Below are positions 1 through 7,502 of a stretch of 10,207 nucleotides of DNA, piece after piece. The DNA is from an uncultured Lachnospiraceae bacterium (GTDB lineage: Bacteria; Bacillota; Clostridia; Lachnospirales; Lachnospiraceae). Under the pieces are notes generated by a model. It saw only the letters and a list, made by a program, of their open reading frames with translations, was not told where the DNA came from and did no database searches. The translations under genes and the position numbers were made by a program. The number at the start of each line of letters is the position of its first letter. The stretch's first letter is position 1. The stretch spans positions 1-10,207 of the forward strand of contig CAKRWX010000064.1 in NCBI GenBank assembly GCA_934418055.1, written 5' to 3'.

Positions 1-1
1 G

Positions 2-1006
2 GATCATGCTGCAGGCTTTCAGGACCGAATGTTTGAGCATGAACGCTATGCGGTGATTTACAGTTCTGTCAACCGGTATGGACTGCGTACAATCCAGTTA
101 AAACCCTATAAAGAATTGTTGGAGCCTCTTTCTGCACTGATGAAGAGGATTGGCGTTGTTGGAGCTTTTTGTCTGCTGGCAGTATTTCCGTCGATTATAT
201 GGTTCAGCAAAAAAGTCCTGGATCCTCTTAATATGTTGATAGAGCAGATGCAGCGTGTGGGAAAAGGAGATTTTGAGATATCGCAGATGTCCCATTATAC
301 CAATGAGATCGGGCAGATTAACAGCCATTTTCTTCAGATGGTCAACGAAATTAGGGAAATGCTGAAACGAGTAGAACGGATATCCAATGAGAAGGCCGAA
401 ATTGAGTTTCAGGTGCTGCAACAGCAGATAAATCCGCATTTTCTTTATAATACACTGGATTTTATTAACTGGATGGCCATCAGGGCCCATGCAGATGATA
501 TCAGCAAAGCAGTGGTACGGTTGAGCGATTTTTTCCGTTTAAGTCTGTCCAACGGAGTTTCCTTGCTGACGATCGACGAAGAGCTGCAGAGAATTGCGGC
601 TTATATGGATATACAAAATCTGATTTTAAAGGGGCGCATTCAATATTCGGAGGAGGTTCTGCCGGAAGTAAAGAAACAGCATATTATCCGGCTGATCCTT
701 CAGCCGTTTATCGAAAATTCCATTCTCCACGGATTTCCTGATGGTGAGAACGGCGAAATCTGTATCAGCGGCTGGTTGGATGGGAATGATATCTATCTGC
801 AGATTTCCGACAATGGACGTGGAATTCCGGAGATGGAACAGGAACTGATTCTGCACGAACCCAGCTCGCGATATGGAAAATATGGCGTGTATAATGTAAA
901 TAAAAGACTTCAGTTGTATTATGGACCTGAATATGGAGTGAAATATCTTCCAGTACGTAAGGGAACTACCGTGTTGGTGCACATTCCCGGAAAAGAGGAG
1001 GTCTGA
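2..1006 (+). CDS. Sensor histidine kinase, YesM type (5' end cut by window edge)
   Basis: Membrane sensor kinase that autophosphorylates on His and passes the phosphate to the response regulator encoded next. The reading frame is open to the left edge, so the true start lies outside; the in-frame ATG at 29 has no ribosome binding site and falls inside what looks like the end of an extracellular dCache-type sensor domain. Then come one transmembrane segment (about nt 146-205, VVGAFCLLAVFPSIIWF), a HAMP linker (about nt 206-340, with KGDFEI), a His_kinase domain with the phospho-acceptor His in QQINPHFLYN (His codon 437-439), and a HATPase_c domain with N box ENSILHGF (713-736), G1 box DNGRGIP (809-829) and a GKYGVYNV loop. 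This order is that of the LytS/YesM class, usually linked to sugar uptake. The stop is one base before the regulator's ATG, so the two are surely cotranscribed. The ligand is unknown; the part of the sensor domain that would define it is missing here. Confidence 0.93.
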   Translation, partial: DHAAGFQDRMFEHERYAVIYSSVNRYGLRTIQLKPYKELLEPLSALMKRIGVVGAFCLLAVFPSIIWFSKKVLDPLNMLIEQMQRVGKGDFEISQMSHYTNEIGQINSHFLQMVNEIREMLKRVERISNEKAEIEFQVLQQQINPHFLYNTLDFINWMAIRAHADDISKAVVRLSDFFRLSLSNGVSLLTIDEELQRIAAYMDIQNLILKGRIQYSEEVLPEVKKQHIIRLILQPFIENSILHGFPDGENGEICISGWLDGNDIYLQISDNGRGIPEMEQELILHEPSSRYGKYGVYNVNKRLQLYYGPEYGVKYLPVRKGTTVLVHIPGKEEV

Positions 1007-1007
1007 C

Positions 1008-2555
1008 ATGTATCAAATGCTGATTGCTGATGACGATCAGTTTGTTCTTGACGGTTTAAAAGAAGAAATTGATTGGAAAAAATACAATATTTATGCAGTG
1101 GAATGCTGTACAAATGGAAAACAGGCATTGGAAATTTTAAAGCAGCAGCAGATAGATATTATATTGACGGATATCCGTATGCCTGGAGTGGATGGTCTGG
1201 AGCTTACAAAAGCGGCGATGGAACAGAATCCCGAAATCTGTGTTGTAATTATGTCTGGACACAGTGAATTTGAGTATGCACACACGGCCATAAGGCTGGG
1301 AGTTTATGATTATCTGCTTAAGCCTATTACGCTGGATGCCATAGATTCCCTTTTTATGCGCCTGACAAAAGAGCTGGATAAGGAGGCGGAAGTCTCTAAC
1401 AGAGAAATGGATCATTGGAAACCAACCCTGGTACAGAAATATTTTCAGGATCTCCTCAATGGTCTTCCAACTTTTTTAGGCTCTGAGACTTTAGTCTGCC
1501 AGATGCCCTATTATCAATGTGTTCTGTTTCATATTGACCATTATAAAAAAATGACACCAGTAAGACAGCAGGAACTGACCTCTGGACTTTTTGCTGAGCT
1601 GTATCAGTGGGGAGAGAAAAAAAGACCCATTATTCCTACGGTAGTGAAAAATACGGATCTTGTCATGATTTTTCAAATGGAGCGTTTGGAACAGAAGGAA
1701 ACAGAAAAGGATAATCTGCGCATTTTGAAACAAGCGCTGGAAGAAAAGTTTATGATTACCATTACCATTGGAATCAGCCGTATTTACAGCAATGTTGCAG
1801 ATAGCCGGATCTATGCGGAAGAAGCATATTTTGCCAGTCGCCATTGTCATGACGGGGACGAAAAGATTATTTATTATGAACCACGCAACACCCTTGGGGT
1901 CATTGACAGAGAACAGCTTTCCCGGATCAGAGGGGTTCTTTTTGAAAGCTTTCATGCATGGAATTATGAGAAAGTGTCAGAGGCATTAAAAGAGATGAAA
2001 ATGCTGTTTGACACGGGAGAGATTATGAATCTGGAAGAGCTTCAGATGCTCTTTATCGAGATTATATCCAAGTTTCAGATGATACAGATGGAGAATATGC
2101 CTGTTAAAAAAGAATCCTATCCGCTTTATGAACAGGCAGGCAATGAAGTGCGGCGGGCGGAGACTGTTGACGAACTATTTGGAATTCTGGAGCATGTAAT
2201 TTTGGAGTCATTTTCGGATGATGCCTCTCCGGGCAGCAAAAACGACAGGATAGTCCGCCAGGTTATCCAGTTGATTCAAGATAATGTCAATACAAACATT
2301 ACACTGAACCAGATTGCACAGGAGATCTATATTTCTCCGAATTATCTGGGGTGTATCTTTAAAGAAGAGATAGGGATGTCCTTTAATGAATATCTGCAGC
2401 AGTACAGAATGAAACTTGCTCAGAAACTTTTAAAAAGCCATAAGTTTAAGGTTTATGAGATATCTGCTATGGTAGGCTATAAGAATCCCAGCTATTTTAC
2501 CAAACTGTTTACAGAGTATACAGGAGGGATCTGTCCATCTGATTATGAAAAGTAG
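1008..2555 (+). CDS. Response regulator, YesN type (REC + AraC DNA-binding domain)
   Basis: Cytoplasmic transcription factor, partner of the kinase just upstream. The N-terminal receiver domain (about residues 3-120) has the acidic pocket D8-D9, the phospho-acceptor D55 in LTDIRMPG, S83 in IMSGHSEFEYA and K105 in LLKPI. A long helical middle region of about 290 residues follows, as in YesN proteins. The C-terminal 100 residues form an AraC-type double helix-turn-helix: first helix pair around NQIAQEIYISPNYLGCIFK, second around VYEISAMVGYKNPSYFTKLF, closing with GICPSDYEK. The 515-residue length fits the family. Start: ATG 1008 with AGAGGAGG at about 993-1000, one base after the kinase stop. 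It is followed after 8 bp by the glycyl radical enzyme activase, so it probably regulates the operon it sits in or a sugar transporter outside the window (inference). No operator could be identified. Confidence 0.93.
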   Translation: MYQMLIADDDQFVLDGLKEEIDWKKYNIYAVECCTNGKQALEILKQQQIDIILTDIRMPGVDGLELTKAAMEQNPEICVVIMSGHSEFEYAHTAIRLGVYDYLLKPITLDAIDSLFMRLTKELDKEAEVSNREMDHWKPTLVQKYFQDLLNGLPTFLGSETLVCQMPYYQCVLFHIDHYKKMTPVRQQELTSGLFAELYQWGEKKRPIIPTVVKNTDLVMIFQMERLEQKETEKDNLRILKQALEEKFMITITIGISRIYSNVADSRIYAEEAYFASRHCHDGDEKIIYYEPRNTLGVIDREQLSRIRGVLFESFHAWNYEKVSEALKEMKMLFDTGEIMNLEELQMLFIEIISKFQMIQMENMPVKKESYPLYEQAGNEVRRAETVDELFGILEHVILESFSDDASPGSKNDRIVRQVIQLIQDNVNTNITLNQIAQEIYISPNYLGCIFKEEIGMSFNEYLQQYRMKLAQKLLKSHKFKVYEISAMVGYKNPSYFTKLFTEYTGGICPSDYEK

Positions 2556-2563
2556 GAGGAAAC

Positions 2564-3517
2564 ATGTTAGGGTTGATTACGGATATAGACCGGTTTTCGA
2601 CCCATGACGGGCCGGGAATCCGAACAACAGTTTTTTTTCAGGGATGTCCGATGCACTGCGCCTGGTGCCATTCTCCAGAGACGCAACCTGCCTCACCGGT
2701 GCCTATATACAGATCCATGAAATGCATCGGATGCAGAAACTGTATGTACGTCTGTCCACATGGAGCGATCACACCGAAGAAATATGAAGAGGATGGGGAA
2801 AAACGAGAAGGGATCCGCATCGATACGACATTCTGCAAAAAATGCTTTGCCTGTGTGGAGGTCTGTCCCTCCGGCGCACTTACGAAAAGTTCCAGGGAGA
2901 TGAGCCTGAGGGAGGTAAAAGATATTATCACACAGGATATTCCCTTTTACCGCCATTCAGGTGGTGGTGTTACGCTTTCCGGCGGAGAGGTTTTGATGCA
3001 GGCGGAATTTGCTCTTGAAATTTTAAGCTTTTGCAGATTACAGGGAGTCCATACAGCAGTTGAAACAACGGGGTGTGGCTCATGGGACAGTCTGTACGAA
3101 ATCTGCAGAAAGACAGATTTGATTTACTATGATATCAAACTTCTGGATTCGGAGCTGCACCGGAAGTTTACCGGCATGAGCAATGATGTGATATTAAGGA
3201 ATCTGAGGAGGCTCAGTGAAAACAGAGAGGCTGTAGGGGAGATTGTTGTGCGTATTCCATGCATTCCCGGGATCAATGACCATAAGGAACAGATTGAACA
3301 GACTGCCCGGTTTGTTTCTGAGCTTAAACTGTCTTTTCTGGAGCTTCTGCCCTATAATGAGGCGGCGGGAGCGAAATATATGTGGCTTTTTCAGGATTAT
3401 TCCCTTCAAAAGCTGCACACCCGTAAAAAAGAGTATTATGAAGAACTTCAAAAATACGTATCCCAGTTTGGACTTTTACCTTATGGGGTAGGACATGGAA
3501 GGAGGAAAGAGAAGTGA
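2564..3517 (+). CDS. Glycyl radical enzyme activating enzyme (radical SAM, PflA family)
   Basis: Radical SAM enzyme that cleaves S-adenosylmethionine and abstracts a hydrogen from the glycine of its partner, here surely the glycyl radical enzyme encoded next. The radical SAM cluster motif is C28-x3-C32-x2-C35 (GCPMHCAWCHSPE). Two ferredoxin-type [4Fe-4S] motifs follow: C54-x2-C57-x2-C60-x3-C64-P and C91-x2-C94-x2-C97-x3-C101-P. This insert is typical of activases for dehydratase- and decarboxylase-type GREs and is absent from the short activase of pyruvate formate-lyase itself. Further landmarks are LSGGEVLMQ (SAM binding), YYDIKLLDSELHRKFTG and RIPCIPGIND. At 317 residues the length is normal for the subgroup. 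Start ATG 2564 has a strong AGGAGGA at 2554-2560 overlapping the regulator stop. The 3' end overlaps the GRE start by 4 bp (GTGA), indicating translational coupling. Confidence 0.95.
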   Translation: MLGLITDIDRFSTHDGPGIRTTVFFQGCPMHCAWCHSPETQPASPVPIYRSMKCIGCRNCMYVCPHGAITPKKYEEDGEKREGIRIDTTFCKKCFACVEVCPSGALTKSSREMSLREVKDIITQDIPFYRHSGGGVTLSGGEVLMQAEFALEILSFCRLQGVHTAVETTGCGSWDSLYEICRKTDLIYYDIKLLDSELHRKFTGMSNDVILRNLRRLSENREAVGEIVVRIPCIPGINDHKEQIEQTARFVSELKLSFLELLPYNEAAGAKYMWLFQDYSLQKLHTRKKEYYEELQKYVSQFGLLPYGVGHGRRKEK

Positions 3518-5925
3518 AAGAAGAAATTTTGCGGCTGGCAGAAGAACGGGCCAGAACGGATGCCGCGCTGCGGAAAAAGTCAGATATGGTGCAGTTATAT
3601 TATGATGAACTGGAAAAAAGAATGCATCGGAAACAGAGAATGTGGGGTGGAAACCGGACGGTTGTGACAACGGAAACAGAGCAGGAGCCGACTTCCTACA
3701 GACGTGCCCTGGCCTTTCAGGATGCTCTGGAACATATGCCGATCGTGATTGAGCCATGGGCTGTGATTGCAGGAAACTGCATGGAGGATGGAACGATCAT
3801 CCGATGTGTACTGCCTTCCTTCTTAAGGAGCGATGAGCTTGGAAAATGTACACTGAATATGTCACATAAATGTCCGGATTATGCCGGTTTGCTGGCGGAT
3901 GGGATTGTGGGACTGTGGGAGAAAATGAAACTGCAGGCGGAGACAGCCCGCAAAACGGGTAGGCTTACAGAGGAACAGAATGCCTTTGTGAGAGCAGCGG
4001 AAGTAGAAATGAAAGCGGTTTTGGCATATGCCAGACGCTATGAAACACTTGCCCGCAGCATGGCCGAGGGGGAACCAGAACTCAGGCAGAAGAAGAATCT
4101 GCTGGAACTGGCGGATATTCTGCATCGGGTGCCTGCACAGCCGGCGACGAGTTTTCGGGAGGCCATTCAGTCGTTGTGGATGATTAACCATATCTTCCGC
4201 GAAACCATGTCCTATTTATCCATCGGATGTATTGACCGGATCCTTTATCCATATTTTGAAAAAGACTATTTAGAGGGAAAGATCACACTGGAAGAAACGC
4301 AGGAGCTGGTAGATGTGTTCTGCCTTCGGGTAAATGACCGGGCTCAGCTGGATCCGGAAAATTATGTTGTGGATCAGAAAAAACTGGAAGGTGCACCTGC
4401 GCAGTGCCGTTTGGATTATAATTTTGGTTTTGTATCTAAAAGTGAGACAGATGAAGCTGATGCGATCAATCATTGGGGACAAAACATTTTGATCAGCGGT
4501 ATTGGAGCGAAGGGGGATGACTGTACCAGTGTTTTGACTTACCTGTTTCTGAATGCCCATGAAAAACTGCAGATGACAGATCCTACCTTAACTGTGCGGT
4601 TACATAAAAATAGTCCTGCAGAGCTTATAGAGAGAATCGCGGAGGTTTTAAAGACAGGCGGAGGAATGCCTTATATTAACAATGATGATATCCTGATTCC
4701 GGCATATGAGAAATTAGGTGTTTCCTATGAAGATGCCTGTAATTATGCAAATTCCAACTGCTGGGAGACTCTTTTGCAGGGAGTCAGCAATCAGGAGATG
4801 ATTCGCGGCATTAATTTTCTGTATCTGCTGGAACTTGCTTTAAACAGAGGAAAATCTTTTGTATATGCGGCTGATCATGCTGCGGAACCAGTTCCGGATG
4901 TGAATGATCCAATGACATTTTCGCCTTGGTGCGGCCCGGTCAACAATGTGATAGACGGAATTGATACGGGTGATGTCGGAGCCTTTGAAAGCATTGGGGA
5001 CGTATTAGAGGCATGGAAAAAGCAGATGGACTATATGCTGGGAACCTGTATCCGTGAATTTTCGGAGGAAATTTATACCAACGGAAGCCATGGCCCTTTC
5101 AGCAGCAATCCATTGCTGTCTGTACTGACAAAGGATTGTGTTGAGAAGTTAACAGACACCTGTCACCGGGGAGCACGGTATGATTTGTGGCATATTTTAT
5201 GCGAAGCTGTCTCCAATGCGGCGGATGCGGCAGCAGCAATTCAAAAGTTTGTATTTGAGGAAAAGGTGGTAACGCTCCCTGACCTGGTGGAGATTTTGAA
5301 AAACAACTGGGAAGGCTGTGAAACTCTGAGGCTGCGTTTTATCAATGAGGCTGCAAAATTTGGAAATGGCTGTGAGCAGGCAGATAAGATTGCACAGGAA
5401 ATGGTGGAGTATTTTGTAGAATGTGTGGACAGTTACAATCAGAAGTATGAGGATATCATTTATTCGCCTTGTATCGGAACCTTTTCCTGGGTGGTTAATA
5501 TTGGAAAACGGATCGGCGCCTCGGCAGACGGACGAAAATCCCATGAACCGATTGCGGCGAATATGTCTCCCGTTCCTTCCAGAGATATATCGGGACCAAC
5601 TGCTGCCATAAATTCATATTTGAAACTGAACACATCATCCATGGCGGCGGGAGCGCCTATCGATTTGAGGGTGAGCATCAATGGTCTGGAAGGAGAGGAA
5701 GGAACGCGTCGGATTGCAGCTCTCGTAGAAACATTTATTGAAATGGGCGGAAATATGATGACCTTGACGATTACCAGCGTGGAGGAGCTGCGCAGGGCCA
5801 TGGAGAATCCGGAAAAATACCGGGGGCTTCGTGTGAGAATGGGCGGATGGTCCGCATATTACACGCTGTTAAGTAAAGAATCACAGAAGATACATTTAAA
5901 ACGGGTAGAGCATGGTTTGGTTTAA
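3514..5925 (+). CDS. Glycyl radical enzyme of PFL-like fold, substrate unknown
   Basis: Oxygen-sensitive enzyme that carries a stable glycyl radical and uses a cysteine thiyl radical to start chemistry on its substrate. The N-terminal PFL domain is followed by a C-terminal Gly-radical domain with motif RVRMGGWSAYY; the radical residue is G778, 25 residues from the end, as usual. The active-site loop is SNCWET with C416 and E418. Other landmarks are SHKCPDY (H118), SIGCIDRILYPY (S236), the core run WGQNILISGIG, and VRLHKNSP. A Cys-x-Glu pair plus the His and Ser resembles diol dehydratases and choline lyase rather than pyruvate formate-lyase, which has adjacent Cys-Cys. However, Trp replaces the usual Val, the following PxxPGKTEGWHD-like stretch is replaced by TLLQGVSNQEM, and SPGR is SIGC. 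Start is GTG 3514, overlapping the activase stop, behind GGAAGGAGG (3497-3505). The reaction (dehydration, C-O, C-N, C-S or C-C cleavage) remains open; family membership is certain. Confidence 0.95.
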   Translation: MKEEILRLAEERARTDAALRKKSDMVQLYYDELEKRMHRKQRMWGGNRTVVTTETEQEPTSYRRALAFQDALEHMPIVIEPWAVIAGNCMEDGTIIRCVLPSFLRSDELGKCTLNMSHKCPDYAGLLADGIVGLWEKMKLQAETARKTGRLTEEQNAFVRAAEVEMKAVLAYARRYETLARSMAEGEPELRQKKNLLELADILHRVPAQPATSFREAIQSLWMINHIFRETMSYLSIGCIDRILYPYFEKDYLEGKITLEETQELVDVFCLRVNDRAQLDPENYVVDQKKLEGAPAQCRLDYNFGFVSKSETDEADAINHWGQNILISGIGAKGDDCTSVLTYLFLNAHEKLQMTDPTLTVRLHKNSPAELIERIAEVLKTGGGMPYINNDDILIPAYEKLGVSYEDACNYANSNCWETLLQGVSNQEMIRGINFLYLLELALNRGKSFVYAADHAAEPVPDVNDPMTFSPWCGPVNNVIDGIDTGDVGAFESIGDVLEAWKKQMDYMLGTCIREFSEEIYTNGSHGPFSSNPLLSVLTKDCVEKLTDTCHRGARYDLWHILCEAVSNAADAAAAIQKFVFEEKVVTLPDLVEILKNNWEGCETLRLRFINEAAKFGNGCEQADKIAQEMVEYFVECVDSYNQKYEDIIYSPCIGTFSWVVNIGKRIGASADGRKSHEPIAANMSPVPSRDISGPTAAINSYLKLNTSSMAAGAPIDLRVSINGLEGEEGTRRIAALVETFIEMGGNMMTLTITSVEELRRAMENPEKYRGLRVRMGGWSAYYTLLSKESQKIHLKRVEHGLV

Positions 5926-5934
5926 ACTCAGAAA

Positions 5935-5939
5935 AGGAG
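5935..5939 (+). promoter_or_regulatory. Ribosome binding site that fixes the aldo/keto reductase start
   Basis: AGGAG lies 5 nt before ATG 5945 and 8 nt before ATG 5948. An earlier in-frame ATG at 5912 lies inside the end of the GRE gene, has no such site, and would add 11 residues (MVWFKLRKGES) that do not belong to the aldo/keto reductase fold. The start is therefore placed at 5945, with 5948 equally possible. Confidence 0.75.
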
Positions 5940-5944
5940 AGAGT

Positions 5945-6805
5945 ATGATGAATGAAAAAATCTCAGGAAATACGTATACACTGCATAATCAGGTGGAGAT
6001 CCCCTGTGTAGGCTTTGGCACCTGGCAGGTACCGGATGGAGAGACGGCGGCTAATGCTGTGATGCATGCCATTGAGGCAGGCTATACCCATATTGATACA
6101 GCTATAGCATATCACAATGAAATCGGAGTCGGTGCAGGAATCCGGATGTCGGGGGTAGCGCGTGAAAAGCTGTTTGTTACAAGCAAGCTCTGGAATGATG
6201 TCCGGGGATATGATGAGACTTTGAAGGAATTTGGAAACTCTTTAAAAAGGCTGAATATGGATTATCTGGATCTGTTCCTGATTCATTGGCCTCGTCCCAT
6301 TGCCTTCCGGGACAATTATGAGGAGGCAAACAGGGAGACATGGAGAGCCTTTGAGCATCTGTTAAACGAAGGATATGTGCGGGCAATCGGTGTCAGCAAT
6401 TTCCTTCCGAAACATTTAAAAGCATTGTTAAAGAGCGCAAAGGTCGTTCCGATGATCGATCAGATTGAATTTCATCCTGGCTGGATGCAGCCTGAGGCAG
6501 TATCATTTTGTGAAGAACATGGGATTTTAGTGGAGGCCTGGAGTCCTTTGGGCTCTGGAAAACTGCTGTCTGATCCGGCTCTTGTGGCTCTTGCCGAAAA
6601 GTATAACCGGTCAGCTGCACAGATCTGTCTGCGCTGGTGTCTTCAGAAAGGGAAATTGCCGCTTCCAAAATCGACAACACCTGCCCGCATCGAAGAAAAT
6701 CTGCGTCTGTTTGATTTTCAGATATCAAAGGAAGACTCCGATTTGATTGATGGTCTGGCCTGTGTGGGCCGTACGGGATCGGATCCGGATAATGCAAGGT
6801 TTTAA
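5945..6805 (+). CDS. Aldo/keto reductase
   Basis: NAD(P)H-dependent soluble reductase of aldehydes and ketones, with a TIM barrel of 286 residues from this start. The catalytic tetrad is visible: D51 in HIDTAIAYHNE, Y56 in the same motif, K81 in VTSKLWND and H114 in FLIHWPRP. Other family signatures are VGFGTWQ near the N terminus, AIGVSNF in the middle, DQIEFHPG, and the cofactor-binding PLPKSTTPARIEENL near the C terminus. It lies about 19 bp after the GRE stop and is the last gene before a palindrome, so it belongs to the GRE operon. Its likely job is to reduce the carbonyl product of the GRE, or to make or recycle an alcohol substrate (inference from context). Relatives include 2,5-diketo-gluconate reductases and glyoxal/methylglyoxal reductases; the exact substrate cannot be read from the sequence. 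Confidence 0.92.
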   Translation: MMNEKISGNTYTLHNQVEIPCVGFGTWQVPDGETAANAVMHAIEAGYTHIDTAIAYHNEIGVGAGIRMSGVAREKLFVTSKLWNDVRGYDETLKEFGNSLKRLNMDYLDLFLIHWPRPIAFRDNYEEANRETWRAFEHLLNEGYVRAIGVSNFLPKHLKALLKSAKVVPMIDQIEFHPGWMQPEAVSFCEEHGILVEAWSPLGSGKLLSDPALVALAEKYNRSAAQICLRWCLQKGKLPLPKSTTPARIEENLRLFDFQISKEDSDLIDGLACVGRTGSDPDNARF

Positions 6806-6833
6806 AGTGATTTTTACTATTTGGTGGAAAAAG

Positions 6834-6859
6834 GGGGTTGTCGGGAAATAGATAACCTC
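6834..6859 (+). other. Weak stem-loop before the palindrome
   Basis: Arms 6834-6842 (GGGGTTGTC) and 6851-6859 (GATAACCTC) pair over 9 positions with two G-U wobbles and an 8-nt loop. No T tract follows. It may only be part of the 3' untranslated end of the GRE transcript. Confidence 0.25.
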
Positions 6860-6862
6860 AAA

Positions 6863-6909
6863 CAGGGGTCATTGTGACTGGTCCAGTCACAATGACCCCT
6901 GAAAATTTT
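6863..6909 (+). terminator. Perfect 18-bp palindrome after the GRE operon, probable terminator
   Basis: Arms 6863-6880 and 6884-6901 are perfectly complementary, with a 3-nt loop (GTC). The left arm begins CAGGGGTCATTG. The stem is followed by GAAAATTTTCC, a weak T tract, about 60 bp after the aldo/keto reductase stop. Position and stability suit a terminator of the GRE operon, though the tail is not a clean run of T. A dispersed palindrome or a transposon end (it starts CAGGG on both strands) is the alternative. Confidence 0.5.
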
Positions 6910-6919
6910 CCTTATAAAA

Positions 6920-6953
6920 GAGAAAAAGATGGCTGATGACAGCCACCTTCTCT
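6920..6953. repeat. Imperfect inverted repeat (stem-loop)
   Basis: Outer arms AGAGAA and TTCTCT (6 bp) and inner arms TGGCTG and CAGCCA (6 bp, loop ATGA) form one hairpin with an asymmetric internal loop. It lies between the operon-end palindrome and the transposase remnant, so it may be a piece of the mobile element's edge or a second terminator; no T run follows. Confidence 0.35.
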
Positions 6954-7007
6954 CCGTTCCATGTTATAATGGAACTATGCTAACCAAAGATTATTATAAC
7001 GACTTTT

Positions 7008-7484
7008 TTGAAATTGGGCAACAGAAAATTAACTTCTCTTGTAGGAATCATTTCAGATATTGAGATTGGAGCAGAGGACGCATTAAAGCAGAAACGAGCC
7101 CATTGGAAAATCGAGAATACCTTGCATCATGTATTGGATGATACTTTTCGTGAAGATCGTTCATCCGCAAGAAAGAGCAGGAATAATCTTGCGCTGATCA
7201 GAAAGTTTGCATTCGATATATTAAAAATTGCCTGCATCCATGACGATGCAGGCAAAGGGATTCAGAAAATGTCTGATTGGTTTGCCGACGACATCAACCT
7301 GATAGCGAAGTATGTCTTTCATGGCATACAACGAATTCGCTAATTTCGTTATAAAACAAAAATAGTAAAAATGGGGATATTTTGCGCATTTTTTCGGGAA
7401 ATTATTGTGTTGATCGCGAAAAAAGGTGGCAGAGAAGTAGAATGATGATAGAATCATATAGGAGTGCTTCGTGAAACAACCCTA
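7008..7484 (+). mobile_element. Degraded ISAs1-type insertion sequence, right part only
   Basis: The transposase remnant is followed by about 120 bp of AT-rich non-coding DNA and then by GGAGTGCTTCGTGAAACAACC-CT (7461-7483). Read on the minus strand this begins AGGGTTGTTTCACG, which fits the AGGG-type terminal repeat I expect for ISAs1 elements, so the right end is placed near 7484. No matching left repeat with the same sequence is seen upstream, in line with deletion of the left part. The left limit given is only where transposase similarity starts. Confidence 0.45.
7014..7343 (+). pseudogene. C-terminal remnant of an ISAs1-family transposase
   Basis: About 110 codons resemble the C-terminal third of ISAs1-type DDE transposases, which are about 370 residues long. 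The clearest match is the run around nt 7090-7200: RAHWKIENTLHHVLDDTFREDRSSAR, ending NLALIRKFAFDILK, close to the family pattern HWxIENxLHWVLDVTFxED...ENLAxLRxxALNLL. The glutamate in WKIEN is the expected last catalytic acid. The N-terminal two thirds, including the first catalytic Asp residues, are absent, and the joint upstream (before about 7014) no longer matches; the only starts in frame are a TTG without a ribosome binding site. It is thus a dead gene fragment. It separates the GRE operon from the deo operon and marks past transposition here. Confidence 0.8.
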
Positions 7485-7502
7485 AGTCCTGTTAGAAGTA
7501 AA

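Noticed and set aside
29..1006. ATG at 29 as the true start of the histidine kinase
   Set aside because: The frame is open upstream to the window edge, there is no ribosome binding site, and the residues around it look like the middle of an extracellular sensor domain.
5460..5801. Minus-strand frame of 113 codons inside the GRE gene
   Set aside because: Antisense to conserved GRE sequence, no motif and no start signal.
3514..5925. Pyruvate formate-lyase (pflB) for the GRE
   Set aside because: The adjacent Cys-Cys of PFL is absent; the loop is Cys-Trp-Glu, and the activase carries two extra ferredoxin-type motifs not found in PflA.
5912..5944. ATG at 5912 as start of the aldo/keto reductase
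   Set aside because: It lies within the GRE gene, lacks a Shine-Dalgarno sequence, and a clear one precedes ATG 5945/5948.
6956..6975. 7-bp inverted repeat GTTCCAT/ATGGAAC around a TATAAT-like box, as an operator
   Set aside because: Short repeat, no functional gene behind it; chance or IS debris is as likely.
6977..7063. Small frame of 28 codons (MLTKDYYNDFFEIGQQ...) behind a TATAAT at 6965
   Set aside because: No ribosome binding site, no -35 box at the right distance, and it runs into the transposase remnant in a different frame; it may be a scrap of another gene but nothing supports expression.
7221..7457. Minus-strand frame of 78 codons over the transposase remnant
   Set aside because: Shadow of the transposase fragment and AT-rich flank; no start signal and no recognisable protein.
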